Under the pieces are notes generated by a model that saw nothing but the letters and a program-made list of their open reading frames with translations, had not been told where the DNA came from and made no database searches. The position numbers and the translations under genes are program-made. A stretch of 20,613 nt of DNA from Apostichopus parvimensis (taxonomy: Eukaryota > Echinodermata > Holothuroidea > Aspidochirotida > Stichopodidae). Below are positions 9,301 through 18,614 of the stretch, piece by piece (position 1 is the stretch's first letter; every line of letters begins with the position of its first letter). The DNA lies in contig KN889044.1 in NCBI GenBank assembly GCA_000934455.1, positions 39,946-60,558 of the forward strand, written 5' to 3'.

Positions 9301-11953
9301 AATTTAGCCTTAATGTTCGTTTCAGGTTTAAGCGACGATGACACTCAGCAAGCACTAATTCTTGATGCACTTCATAAACAAGGAATGTGGAATGCCTTTA
9401 TTGATTGCTTTCATGAAGTTGACTTTCCAGTAAGAAAACGAATGTTTAATGTAATGAACAGGGATGCGGAGATTACTATTACAAAGACGGAAATGCCGTA
9501 TCAACAACATAATGTTGAAGACTTTCTCACTTGTTGTAGCAGTGAACATGTAAGTTTTCTTCACATTACATGATGGTATACATATACAATTGATAACGAA
9601 TTTTGCCAGATACAGTAAAATTATGGAATAAATTCATCCGCTGTCCAAACCGACTACTAGTAAAATCTTCATTATCTTTGAGACATTAACAATATCAACT
9701 TGTTAAGTGAGTGCTAATCATAAATGATCCATGTATATAACTGTACGGATGAACGTTGTTTATATTCCATTGAATACGTTGTAGAAACATAACATAGTAA
9801 TACTGATCTCATGCCTGTACGTAATTTGGTACTAAATTTGCGCTACAATTGCCGCCCACCTCACACCCATGAGGTAGTGGACTGAAAATGGGTGGATTTT
9901 GTTCTGATGTAATCGTAGGTACCAAAGATTGGCGCATTAACATGGAGTCGACTTAACTTTTTTGAAGTGGTGATGTGTGTAAGTGTGTGTGTGCCCTTTT
10001 GTGGACAAGGCCTTTTGCTCCTCGTGTTCATGCTTAATGGAGAACATTAATTAAATATTGTTTTCTCTTAATGTTTCAATAGGCTCCAAATGGGACATTC
10101 GTTTTTGATGGAAACTTCTCTGTACAGTTTATCACGAGCCTATCATTACCAAATGCTAAACGAGTTGTGATTAGTAGGAAAAAACTTGAAGACAACGACA
10201 TACTTAAGATAGCAACGTACATCGCTAAAAAGATTGAAGTAGAGCTTCAGTAAGTACTTTTGTATATATCTATTACAGTGACCATACAGATTCGTAGAAG
10301 ATTTGAAAAATAGTATTTGCAGTCATTGTTCATGCTTGTTATGAATGGTGTTTTTCAAGTTACAATTAAAAGTAGACAAATGGTTCACTTTATGTGTTTA
10401 AAGGAAGCATCTCACGGGAAATGAAAGTTAGAGGCCGTACCAATATCCGATGTTTTGCTGGAGAATTCAATTTCCGTCCGTGAGTCGCGTACCTCCGTTC
10501 ACGTTGGACGCTAACTGTCATACGGAGTATACATGCTGGTAATATAGTGCACATCTTTGTTCTGGAAGTCATTCGGTCCGTCTGTTGTATTTGGAGGCAA
10601 ATATAGCTCAGTTCTATTGGCACACATATCAGTACCATGGTAACACATTAGGTAAAAGGGTAAAGTGAATTATTTGACGAAAAACGAGTTTTAGCAACTT
10701 GATTTACAACATGGAGATTCTGGGGAAAACAGCCATATCCCGGAATGAGGGCTATTCCCTTTTTGGGTAACAGTTAGCTCATTACTGCGTGGAATCGATG
10801 CCGAGATTAGGCCATACAGTAGAAAATGCTTGTCAATTAAGCAAAGTGTTCATCTAGCTATCGATATGTATGTCAACATTAGTTCGGAAGGTTATGCTCA
10901 TACACCATGTGTTTGATTACAAAGAAAGTTGTACACTGTCTTGCCCAAGTGTAGGGCTTTACTTTGATTCACACAAGACAAAGATTGAAGGTTGTTTGAG
11001 ATGATGTCATGTCCAAACAAGCTATGTCACATATGGTAAATATTTGAAATATGAAAATAAATTCAAGGTCATTTCAGATCAAATTACAACCAATCAAACG
11101 TCTTTGAATGTGTTTCTCAGAAGTGACAGGGACGTTATACTCACAAGCTCACATTATTTACAAGGGGACAGTGTTTCGACAAATGGCTGTTAACAAACTT
11201 GAGTTATTCTCTGTTGTTAAACAAACAGGCAAAATGGAATGTTTTCTTGTTTGAAACAGATTATACAATGCACGTTGGGAAATCTAATTGGTCTACAATA
11301 TCATTGATGTTCGAGTTACCTTTTTGAACGTCTAACGCCTGATTTATTAATTCATGTGTAAGCTGGTTAACTATAACGTAATTGTTTCCTCATTTTCAGA
11401 TATGAAGTTTAAAACATGAGATTCTTTCAGATGGCGATCACGCATATGTTAGACAGGTTATGTGCCAAATAAATAAATGTGTTTTCCTACCTTTTCTTAG
11501 GTTTCACAACTGCGCTATGAAAACATTTTCTCATGAAACTATTAAACAGCTTGGTGACATTGTAAAGAGGAAGACAAAGTTTACAAGTAAGTAACAAAAA
11601 ATTACGTATATTTTCAAACTGAAAAGTTAATAGTTTTCAAAACCGAAGAATATTAACTTTCAGTTATATTATATTCTCTATAAATGTGATAACTGTCAAC
11701 CCACTCAGCTTCATAAAGCTGAATTTCTTCTTGCACGAGCTGAAACATAATATCATATTGTTTGCTGTCGTTGTTCAGTAACAACTCTGTCCGTTGATAT
11801 GCTAGTCGAAGAATTTGATAGCTAAATAGTTGTTGGAATTTATTGTATTTTGCAGTTGTATACTCAACAGGCGATTCTTGGAAGTATGTTGACACCCGGA
11901 CGATCTATAACTTTGAATATGGGACTTGGGATAAAAGGAAGGAATACCAGTAA
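3307..11953 (+). CDS. Transmembrane Ig-Ig-NACHT-LRR receptor (10 exons, 1034 aa predicted)
   Basis: I joined exons 3307-3370, 4128-4439, 5291-5623, 6083-6268, 6653-6702, 6937-7000, 7805-9549, 10083-10249, 11501-11586 and 11856-11953. All introns are GT-AG, phases match at each junction, and the total is 3105 nt including the stop. The predicted order is signal peptide (1-21), Ig-like (about 22-125), cysteine-rich Ig-like (126-236), transmembrane helix (about 260-285), basic juxtamembrane segment (286-336), NACHT module (about 337-918), short LRR-like region (919-1002) and a C-terminal tail. The predicted topology puts the Ig domains outside the cell and NACHT-LRR in the cytosol. NACHT proteins of the STAND class switch between ADP- and ATP-bound states and oligomerise, so an immune-type surface sensor is a reasonable inference. 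No CARD, PYD, DEATH or TIR domain is visible, so the signalling output is unknown. I am sure of exons 2-9, fairly sure of exon 1 and unsure of exon 10. No known gene name can be assigned. Confidence 0.85.
3371..4127 (+). other. Intron 1
   Basis: The intron runs from GTAAGT to TTCATAG. It contains a 20-nt direct repeat (GATATGATGTGRAAACATAT at 3581 and 3608, spacing 27) and a nearly pure purine tract at about 3670-3710. Confidence 0.7.
3581..3627 (+). repeat. 27-nt spaced direct repeat
   Basis: GATATGATGTGAAAACATAT at 3581 recurs at 3608 with one change. A related fragment (GGATATGGGATGAAAA) lies near 3707 after the purine tract. It is probably a slippage-derived minisatellite within intron 1. 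Confidence 0.75.
4128..4439 (+). CDS. Exon 2: first Ig-like domain, F-strand cysteine missing
   Basis: This is a 312-nt phase 1-1 exon, the classic format for an Ig domain, between TTCATAG and AAAG|GTACCT. It encodes residues 22-125. The B-strand cysteine is C43 (ATLGCK) and the C-strand tryptophan is W54 (VFWYVG). The E-F region reads SSRFEITSNGDVKIWNAQL, then KDEAVYTVV. That last motif matches the family pattern D-x-G/A-x-Y-x-C, but the cysteine position is V106. An additional cysteine (C27) lies near the N-terminus. Sequons occur at N38 (NAT) and N119 (NIT). The domain should face the extracellular space and is the likely ligand-binding or self-association unit. Confidence 0.85.
4537..5196 (+). 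repeat. Tandem repeat of about 240 bp in intron 2 (2.75 copies)
   Basis: Copies begin at TTTGAT 4537, 4777 and 5015 and are closely similar along their length (for example, GGTTCAAARTCTGAWATCG and ATATCGGTCC occur in all three). The first two copies have inner arms ATTTTGTAAGT and ACTTACAAAAT that could form a hairpin. The third copy has lost about 58 bp covering this region. The repeat occupies most of intron 2, between the two Ig exons. Confidence 0.9.
5291..5623 (+). CDS. Exon 3: cysteine-rich Ig-like domain
   Basis: This is a 333-nt phase 1-1 exon encoding residues 126-236, with acceptor TTTTTTCCAG and donor TCTG|GTTAGT. The donor has T at +3, which is less usual. Residues 131-145 hold a tight cysteine cluster (SCPLIGNCSSCTSCS). 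The body follows an Ig-like pattern: LQCTVTESRP around C156 as strand B, LRLEI in the C-strand position without the usual Trp, and ADIRCLAQND around C216 as strand F. C208 is an extra cysteine. Sequons are N137 (NCS), N149 (NRT) and N196 (NTS). The Ig assignment rests on pattern and exon phase and needs a profile search; a divergent Ig or other beta-sandwich is possible. Confidence 0.75.
5624..6082 (+). other. Intron 3
   Basis: This intron lies between the second Ig-like exon and the transmembrane exon. Only AT-rich sequence is visible, with a small CA-rich patch near 5820. No hidden exon is recognised. Confidence 0.7.
6083..6268 (+). CDS. Exon 4: stalk and single transmembrane helix
   Basis: This is a 186-nt phase 1-1 exon encoding residues 237-298, with acceptor CATCTGTGCAG and donor TATG|GTAAGA. 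A short Pro/Gly/Thr/Ser-rich stalk (DPCPGGEPAVEITSTVSP) is followed by about 26 strongly hydrophobic residues (about 260-285, from PLWLLWVV to LLICYV). A basic stop-transfer sequence RKKTNGR comes directly after. Together with the exon 1 leader this gives a type I topology, with the C-terminal side in the cytosol. Confidence 0.88.
6282..6523 (+). repeat. Degenerate AT repeats in intron 4
   Basis: AGGGTTGATA followed by an ATATCA/ATATACAC block at 6282-6312 recurs at 6429-6459. Two shorter relatives ending in TACACTT lie at about 6480-6523. Within the second copy, AATATACAC at 6450-6458 and GTGTATATT at 6463-6471 form a perfect 9-bp inverted repeat with a 4-nt loop. Confidence 0.65.
6653..6702 (+). 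CDS. Exon 5: juxtamembrane micro-exon (50 nt)
   Basis: Acceptor TTATTTTTAG and donor GAACAG|GTAAGG flank this exon. Entry is in phase 1 and exit in phase 0, encoding ESERAKSDEVTIAMSEQ (residues 299-315). The segment is hydrophilic, acidic and Ser/Thr-bearing, suitable for a flexible cytoplasmic linker. No known docking motif is evident. Skipping this exon alone would shift the frame before the NACHT module. Confidence 0.7.
6937..7000 (+). CDS. Exon 6: juxtamembrane micro-exon (64 nt)
   Basis: Acceptor AACTTTTTCAG and consensus donor AATA|GTAAGT flank this exon. Entry is in phase 0 and exit in phase 1, encoding EGSHEKVENFNTRSQKQRSL then N (residues 316-336) plus one base. It is a charged linker that continues into the pre-NACHT helix of exon 7. 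Exons 5 and 6 total 114 nt, a multiple of three, so they could be skipped together without changing frame. Confidence 0.7.
7001..7804 (+). other. Intron 6
   Basis: This intron precedes the NACHT exon. It contains a G13 run at 7298-7310 inside a purine-rich stretch (about 7255-7380). It ends in TTTTCTTTTTATTTTGCAG. No exon is seen inside. Confidence 0.7.
7805..9549 (+). CDS. Exon 7: complete NACHT NTPase module
   Basis: This 1745-nt exon (phase 1 in, phase 0 out) encodes residues 337-918. A pre-NACHT segment includes DIDTIYVDSQ. Walker A is AGLGFGKTT (412-420; K418, T419). Walker B is VIVLIDGLSDLG, with D486 and D490. The sensor-1 motif MRMWVASRD carries R549, and ELRGLNENQIKDLC (563-576) fits the NACHT small helical region. 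LCKVPLFVTTRLYL (676-689) resembles the NLR Pro-Leu-Leu motif region, and YPFFKEFFLGHYLLPDL (803-819) matches the winged/superhelical FxEFFAAxYL pattern. NACHT domains bind ATP/dATP and drive oligomerisation. Two hydrophilic insertions are unusual: residues about 498-533 between Walker B and sensor 1, and about 583-660 after the 563-576 motif. Coding of the whole module in one large exon is common for animal NLRs. Donor CAT|GTAAGT ends the exon. Confidence 0.93.
9550..10082 (+). other. Intron 7
   Basis: This intron separates the NACHT exon from the first LRR exon. It carries an imperfect GT microsatellite at about 9971-9993. Nothing else is recognised. Confidence 0.7.
10083..10249 (+). CDS. 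Exon 8: LRR-like segment 1
   Basis: Acceptor ATGTTTCAATAG and donor TTCA|GTAAGT flank a 167-nt exon (phase 0 in, 2 out) encoding residues 919-973. The pattern SLPNAKRVVISRKKLEDNDI followed by LKIATYIAKKIEVELQ resembles one ribonuclease-inhibitor-type LRR of NLRs (hydrophobic strand, then helix, then the next L-x-L-x start). It is the expected C-terminal neighbour of a NACHT module and is usually a sensing or autoinhibitory surface. Confidence 0.75.
10250..11500 (+). other. Intron 8
   Basis: This is a 1.25-kb intron between two LRR-like exons. A block at about 10410-10640 is visibly richer in G and C than its surroundings and may be a decayed insertion. I see no open LRR frame inside that would add a repeat in phase. 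Confidence 0.6.
11501..11586 (+). CDS. Exon 9: LRR-like segment 2
   Basis: Acceptor ACCTTTTCTTAG and donor ACAA|GTAAGT flank an 86-nt exon (phase 2 in, 1 out). It encodes 28 residues after the split Q974: FHNCAMKTFSHETIKQLGDI then VKRKTKFT. Across the junction it reads LQFHNCAM, matching the NLR LRR core L-x-L-x-x-C, and is followed by a helix. Its length of 28 residues equals one NLR-type repeat. A second GT 4 nt downstream (GTAACA at 11591) is a weaker alternative donor. Confidence 0.72.
11856..11953 (+). CDS. Exon 10: tentative terminal exon
   Basis: The acceptor is TTGTATTTTGCAG. In the phase delivered by exon 9 the frame stays open for 32 residues (residues 1003-1034; it includes STGDSWKYVDTRT) and ends with TAA at 11951-11953. 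The residues look protein-like and are rich in Trp, Tyr and Asp, but no domain is recognised. A different frame across the same exon is open for longer, to 12032, but cannot be reached from the exon 9 donor in phase. RNA evidence should decide whether this or a later exon ends the gene. Confidence 0.48.
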
Positions 11954-12456
11954 TGGTTTTCAAGAGTTTCAAGCCTTACCCAATTTGCTGGAGGTTATGT
12001 TTCTTTTGAAAAACACTTCAGCTTACGTTTAACTTATTAGAAAGCCACGTTTGAGAAAGTCACCCAGTCTTGAATATGTAAATATCATTACCATCTTCAT
12101 TTTGTACCACGAGTATATATTTCATTTTGGTGATATTTTTGTGAATGCATCTGGTAACGTCAGCATAATTGATGTCATCACAGCAATTGAGCTAAATATA
12201 CATTGCATTGTTTATAAAGTAATTCCGCAATCAACCATATCATGAGGTAGGGATATAATACTGATGGTTGTTTAGCTCATTAAGTTCTACAATGGAATTG
12301 ATTGCTATGATTGCTATGAACATCACCGAAAATCCTTATATATGCTTAATGTTATGAATGCCAAACATTTCGATCACTAACGAGAGATGATGTTTACCGG
12401 GAATATTCTACTTTAAATGTCTCGAAAGCGACCGGTCTAGACCAACTTTCAATAAA
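11954..12456 (+). other. Putative 3' UTR with poly(A) signal
   Basis: This non-coding, AT-rich sequence follows the proposed stop. The first AATAAA on the + strand after the stop is at 12451-12456, with T- and GT-containing sequence just downstream (TTCTGAAATATTGTG). It would fit a poly(A) signal and a 3' UTR of roughly 0.5 kb. No coding pattern is convincing here. Confidence 0.4.
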
Positions 12457-14207
12457 GGTTCTGAAATATTGTGCTAACCAACTCACCAACATTTGAATGG
12501 ATATTTTTATTTTTTATTTATGACAAAACAAATTCCTTCTATGTAGAACGTTCCTATATTTGTTCCTGTTTCTAATAAAAAAAACCATCATCCCTTTCAC
12601 GAATGACTTTAGTACTATTGTCGTAGCTTCTGTTAGAATGTAAAATGTATTTGTATTCTCACCTTGAACATTCTAACTTACTTTATTTCGCTAGAATAAA
12701 GAAATTTAAGTTACATCCTCCTTATTTTCAATTCAAAACTATGCAACGCTATGCTTTTATCCAACAAGTGCATGAAACGAAACTCCCACATATTTCATTT
12801 AATTTGATGGGTATTTCATTATCTTACTGGTGAGTTCAAAGACTTGATTGGCTTACATCTTCTAGTTTATTTAGTTTAATAATGTTTTTGTCCCTTAAAA
12901 TTCACTATGTAAACTACACATACAGTTCATGAATTAAATTGATTTTTGATAACATTTATTATACTCAAATACATTGTTTCGTCAAATACTATTTCGTTAA
13001 TATTCTTAATAATGTTCTTAAAATGAAGAAGACGAAACAGATTTTAATTAAGTTAGGAAATGTAACTCTGTACTCAATGAAGTAATTATTACTGACATGG
13101 TCGGATGTGTCTCGAAGCATAGGTATCGTGGTGTGTATGATGACCAAGTTGCTTCGTAAGACCACATGTAGTATTTAGTTAAACAAGTTAAATAGGCTAT
13201 TCATAAACGTATTCTGAAAGTGTTATTAATCTATGCTATGCAGTGTGTGTGGTTTTTATTGATTGCTTGTTGAGGTGTCGGAATGCAAGAAATGTATGAA
13301 TTGAATCATTCTTAAGCAATCTAAAACAAATCAGCAAACGGCAACTTCGTGTTGAGGCTAAGCTTAACTCTCTTAGTAGCGACAAATAAAATACATCCCA
13401 TATATTATGAATTGTGACATTGCTGTTATCCCTGGTGTTGTACGAATGTGATTACCGCATGCTTCCACAAATCGTGTTTTGTCATCCCGCAGGTTATTTC
13501 AAGAGCTAACAAATTTGTTTTGATCGTTTTGCTTTTCCATTGTTTTAGGAATTTAATACAGTTGGCTCTATCTTTTTATTTGCCAAATTTGAACATTTGA
13601 CATTCAACATCTGAGTGTAACATTTTTTGAACGACATGAATATCACCTTTATTAGTTTTAAATGATATAAAAATGAGGAATCAACTTTGTGTGATGGTGA
13701 TTTAAATGCTAATGATGTAATAATGTAATTTTGCCAAAACTGCAGCGAAAACATTCAATAACTACAACTATATATGCCATCTTAAGACTTAGTTACTATT
13801 TAGGGTAGCTGGACGCTTGTATTCTTTCTCATTGCTTTTCATGGTGAGGTGGCCTTTGTTTACGATGGAAAACTTTAACTTACTCTAATGTAGTTTACTT
13901 AAGTGGATAACATTTTATCTGTGAATAAACATTTACTAGGAATTGGCTTTTATTTGATCCTCTCTCCATCAGAACACTCTTCTTTGTAAGATTTTCTATG
14001 AATAACATCATACTTCTTTTTAACCTTACAATATATCGCTCACTTTATTTAGTTCAGCCTTGCATCTATACTTTATAAAACTACGTCGCAACTAACGGAA
14101 AGCTGCGTCGTTGACATTTCCAATCAAACATACTTTGAAAATTGATACTTTGGAATTTTATAGTTTTGCTCTACATGTAAATGAAGTTATGAAGGTACAA
14201 AGACCAC
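12457..14207. other. Gene-poor AT-rich stretch
   Basis: The frames are short and at the level expected by chance in DNA of about 64 percent A+T. I recognise no domain, RNA gene or transposon protein. A short tandem GATTGCTAT duplication occurs just before it, at about 12300. Confidence 0.5.
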
Positions 14208-14264
14208 ATCGCGATAGCGTAAGGAGTCATCTAACAGCGAATATCACGATAACGTAAGGAGTCA
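14208..14264 (+). repeat. 35-bp spaced direct repeat
   Basis: ATCGCGATAGCGTAAGGAGT then CA at 14208-14229 recurs at 14243-14264 as ATCACGATAACGTAAGGAGT then CA, with two changes. The second copy begins 35 bp after the first. Confidence 0.75.
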
Positions 14265-15790
14265 AAGATCAATATGTATGAGTCAACGTATTTGAAAGCG
14301 CCAATATAACTCATCTGAATATAAAGTTGACGTGAAATTAACAATAGGCGCCATTGCTTATATGGTCTGTTCAGAAAAATTTCGCTCGTTATATTACAAA
14401 GTAGTCACTGCAGATTAACTGTCCATGCTAGGTCTCTCAAACATTAATGTAAACGTTATGTAGACGGAATACAACTTAGATGGGATGTCATTTCTCTTTA
14501 AGTCAGAGGAGGAGGGAATATATACCTAGAGTCTGTACTTAACAACAACATTGAGTGACACTCACTACACGATTACGATGATGAATCCTCTTTCCAAGTA
14601 TAAACGTTAAGCCACCACGTACGTTATGAGTCATCGGATTTAAAGTCTAAGAGAAACAAATGCGTCGCTATATGCAAACGTTATCATCATTGCGTGGACT
14701 GCTTTAAGTTCAGGAAGAACACCAAAATAAATATACATGAAGGTTTTTATCAGTACCTGATCTAGCACTTCAGTCTTCAAAATATTGGGACATCTGAGGT
14801 AACTTAAGCCTCGTACATAACAGTATTGAATAACAAATCGCCTAAGAAAGTTATTATGACAACATTTCAAACAAATCCGAACTGAATCAGTGTAATTAGC
14901 TAACTTCTTCACGTGGAAGGATTCCTTCAAATGACAACCCTCTCTAGCTTTTACATGAAGGACCAACTTTTCATTCGATCAGAGGTCCATAGTGAGGAAA
15001 CTCATAGAAGAGAAAGCTCACCAGAGACATAAATGGGGTGTTAGTAAAATCTACGTGATCCGGGAATAGTGCCTGTAAGTCTAGGCCTTCATTTTGTTTA
15101 GCAATGGTATACAGGCACGATATCAGTTACAGACTCAATTTGTTTGATAGTATTTGAAGTGCTACTATGTACAAGATATAAAGGGAACTCAACACGTTTC
15201 TGAGTGTTTTATGTACTACATTTTGGTTAACGGATACTTAATCATAACCGGCATCTCTCTGTCTACAACTTAGTGTGTGGGATATCAAAGGTTCGAGTTT
15301 GATTCATCCAAAGGCGTGTATTGTCAGGTATGTTCATTACATGCACATTTGTAGTACAAACCACTATTTTACTGCAGGTACGGGGAAACCAGAAACACAA
15401 GGGACATGTTTGTGAACGATCATCGCAATGATCCAAATTGGATAATAACAGTGAGATGTACCTCATTTAAAGTAGTGCAACTAAAATGTGGCCTTTTATT
15501 ATTTGAAAAGGTACCTGTTTTGCGAGAAACGAGACGAACGTTCCGAAAAGGTGCTCATGCTGACATTTTTGAAAATAAGTAGCCTGGATAAAACGTGTGG
15601 TTTGATGAAAGACTTTCATATTAGAACAGGACTTTTCGTTACAGAAATCAGAGAGGTTACATTTTCGTCTAGAAGTATTCAGGTGATTCTGTGGTTTGTT
15701 CCCTAACCTTAAAGTCACATCATTAAAACATCAAGATGGACATACATTTCTCGCACACTAAACCAGCGAGTGGATGAGGACATGTATGTC
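14265..15790. other. Gene-poor stretch
   Basis: A 108-codon - strand frame at 14966-14640 and overlapping frames at 15467-15718 on both strands show no domain or splice logic. I do not annotate them as genes. Confidence 0.45.
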
Positions 15791-15797
15791 ATTATCA

Positions 15798-16597
15798 AGT
15801 ACTTCCGAGTATTTGTGGTTCCCACTACCAAGTACCATACTACATTTTAGAATCCGAGTGACGAGTAACAGTGTCCGAGTTCAATATTTAAGAATCCGAC
15901 CACTAATTAGGGTTCTTTTTATGCGGTCCTTTTGTAGTATTTTTATGTCATCTTTTAGAAACTTCTGATCCCTTGTGGAGCCCTTGTAGTTCAAATAATG
16001 TTATATTTAATATGACGACATAGCTCGGACCTTGATATTGCTCTCAAACTCATAATGTGTCAATATCATCAAACATTTGCTGGTGTCCTTTTAATGATGC
16101 AAGATTGTTGGCTAAAACGCGTGTACTACCAACTATTCGACAAACATCGCTCATGTATATTGAGTAATATATTAGGTGGCATGTAAATGATATTCTACTG
16201 GGTATATTCTACTGGTGCATGAGTGAAGTAATATAGTAAAACTATACCGTAATTCATATGTAAATAATCGAACCTTCTGCGGCTTCTTGTTATTACTTCA
16301 AAAGAACATAGCTCTCTTTTCATGAAGTACTCTCAAGTACTCTTTAAGAACTCATCCTAATCGAGGATCATCTGGTTTAAATCGAGTTCAAGTAGGAGCA
16401 TTTGTGCATCCGAATAAGAGCTCTCAGTGATGAGTACGAGTACTGTAATGTCTGAGTACTTTAGATCACGTGCTAGTACTGAGTACTACTTGGTTACACA
16501 ACACTAAACACTTCTTGAGTACTACAATACTGCAGCAAACACAGGTCTATTGGTATATAACCAATCTAAGAAAAGAAAAATGAAGTTCTAAAGTACT
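15798..16597. mobile_element. Possible decayed DNA transposon with AGTACT motif cluster
   Basis: The hexamer AGTACT occurs at 15798, 16326, 16336, 16439, 16455, 16475, 16482, 16518 and 16592. Eight copies fall within 272 bp, against about one expected per several kb. Related CCGAGT and GAGTAC fragments lie between them (15805-15880, 16432). Clusters of a short motif in direct and inverted orientation are typical of subterminal regions of hAT-like elements. I cannot find convincing terminal inverted repeats, a target-site duplication or transposase coding, so this is inference. Confidence 0.35.
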
Positions 16598-16599
16598 TT

Positions 16600-18580
16600 C
16601 ATGGTGTATGCAATCTCAATATAAGTTGCTTAAATGTTCTTGCGATAGCGTTGGAGTGTACATTTTTTTATTTGAAATACTACACAATATTAAAACAGAG
16701 TTGTTTGACTTTAATGTTTTGAGCCGAAATTTGTGTCAGACAGACACTTCCACCAATTAAACGTCACCCATCCCTGTTTTAAAGACCTTGCAATGATGGT
16801 CATTAAGAACAGCGTGGTTTCAAGAGGATACCGTTTGGAATGATGTAGCTCAGTTTGGGGATCAAAATAAATTACCACACCCTCCAGGAGAAGCCCAGCT
16901 GACGTGCAGTTCCTATTTTGGAATTGATTGCCCGCCGCGAATTAACCTTGGAGTTTGGTTACCTTTTAAGCTATATATACCCTCCCTAACCCTTCCTACT
17001 CTTCCCTAGGCTACCTCTTTCCTATGTCACACAGGTGTATTTTGTATCTTGAGAAGTGGTAACCCTTCATCCGTTTAGTGACATTGTTTGCATAGTTTAA
17101 GAAGAATACTAAATAAAACACTATGTATGTTTCTGACGAGCACGCTATGATAAACGATTAACGGACCACGTACCACGAATGGATTTACAATGTTGCAATA
17201 TATCAACAGGTGGGCATCATAAGATCGCGTGTCGCACTTTCACAGCACCAATACACACATCTACCAACATCTACTATGGAAACCTGCCATACGGTTCACT
17301 TTCGACTTTCCTTTACAAGTGAATAACTTCTTCAAACGAACTGCAAACGTTTCAGAATCGGTGTCCTTATATTATTTATCACTTTATATCAGTAAAGCAG
17401 TATAGTAGTTAATGCCTACATAAGTTGTGGGATGGTCCAATCCATGGATAATTAGGCAAACTTGCATAGCATTTTCCCCAACCTCCTTGTTTTAAACATC
17501 AGTGTTGCAGACGAATTGGAATCTTATTCATGTTCACTAGATTTAACCTTGTTGCGTGTAGCGTAAAGAGAGGAGGACTGGTCTAGTCCTAATTTCCAAC
17601 ACCCGCCTCCCCCCCCCCCCCCCCCCCCTCCACTCCATCAATGCTGTTTTGGGGCTTAGCTTAACAGTTTTCTCTAACCTTGATCTAAGTCGTTCAACAT
17701 GTTTTGTGTATATGTTCATATGTTTAATATAACCTGTGGTAAAGTTATTTAGTATGGAAAACCTAAAGTATTTTTCAATGTAATTGAACTGCATATGTAT
17801 ACATTTTTAATTACTTTGATCATTCTGCATCACAAAGTAAAGGCATACTGTAAATGTTGATTGTGAGAACTTTCTCATCTTAGAGCTGTATTTTCTAGGA
17901 TTTCGCAATTGCTATTTACGAATCAGGATACACTAAACATTGTTGCAACTAATGGATGCCGATTCAGTACTCCCTTTGAACACAGTTAATTTAGGTTGGT
18001 TTTTTATTTCGATGTTTGTTTGACAATCTATTAAAATAATTATAACTTTTGATTCTAATATCACAATACATACAGCAATTGCTTTCCGTTAAATATGAAC
18101 GCACTTACATTTTCATAAGCGGGAAAATTTAACTTGAGCTTGTTAATGGTTAATGCTAACTAATACGTTATGAAACACAAACAAGTCTGGTTGTAGTTGT
18201 AGAACCTTCAAATTACGTGTAAATTAATGTTACTATTGAAATGCGAGTGTAGTCATGCGATTAATATATCACGCAGGCATCACGCTGAAGTCACATGCCA
18301 TATGCTCCGTATTTACGTTTGGATACGTGTCAAATCCTATTAATATGTGGTGGTAGTGGCGTAGCGAGGAGAAGCACAGGAATACAATAATATGACCCTT
18401 AAAAGTCCAACCTTTTTTACCTTTGGTAATTTAGCTTGATATTTGACACCCTATACGCACGGAAATGGAACGTTCATGCTTTCTCCATTGAGAACAAAAA
18501 ATTCTTTCAATTTCTACTTTGGTTGAGAGATTTTATTTATTTCCTTTAGTGGGTCGGCATCAGTGGATGGGTGTTTTTCT
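16600..18580. other. Gene-poor stretch with poly-C tract
   Basis: It contains a pyrimidine-rich tract at about 16978-17030 and a run of 20 C at 17609-17628. A - strand frame across the C run (17794-17543) is low-complexity. No gene is supported. Confidence 0.45.
17609..17628 (+). repeat. C20 homopolymer
   Basis: Twenty consecutive C bases lie in a pyrimidine-rich context. The length may be polymorphic or affected by sequencing error. Confidence 0.9.
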
Positions 18581-18582
18581 TT

Positions 18583-18614
18583 GACGTTACCGGCTGCATC
18601 GACCTAGTAACGTC
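18583..18614. repeat. Short inverted repeat GACGTTAC/GTAACGTC
   Basis: Perfect 8-bp arms at 18583-18590 and 18607-18614 flank a 16-nt spacer in a locally GC-richer patch. This could be a protein-binding palindrome or the remnant of an insertion. Confidence 0.5.

Noticed and set aside
11653..11895. 80-codon - strand frame with plausible helical composition
   Set aside because: It spans intron 9 and the antisense of exon 10. Frames of this length are expected several times by chance in 20 kb of this composition, and no domain is visible.
11850..12032. Longer alternative frame through the last exon (ends NTSAYV)
   Set aside because: It would need a phase-0 donor from exon 9. Exon 9 offers only phase 1 (11586) or phase 2 (11590), so the frame is not reachable without an extra exon.
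14640..14966. 108-codon - strand frame
   Set aside because: No recognised motif, no flanking splice logic, and a length consistent with chance.
16846..16870. GTAGCTCAGTTTGG, similar to a tRNA box A
   Set aside because: No box B (GGTTCGAAT type) follows at tRNA spacing and no cloverleaf can be drawn. It may be a trace of a tRNA-derived SINE but is not supported.
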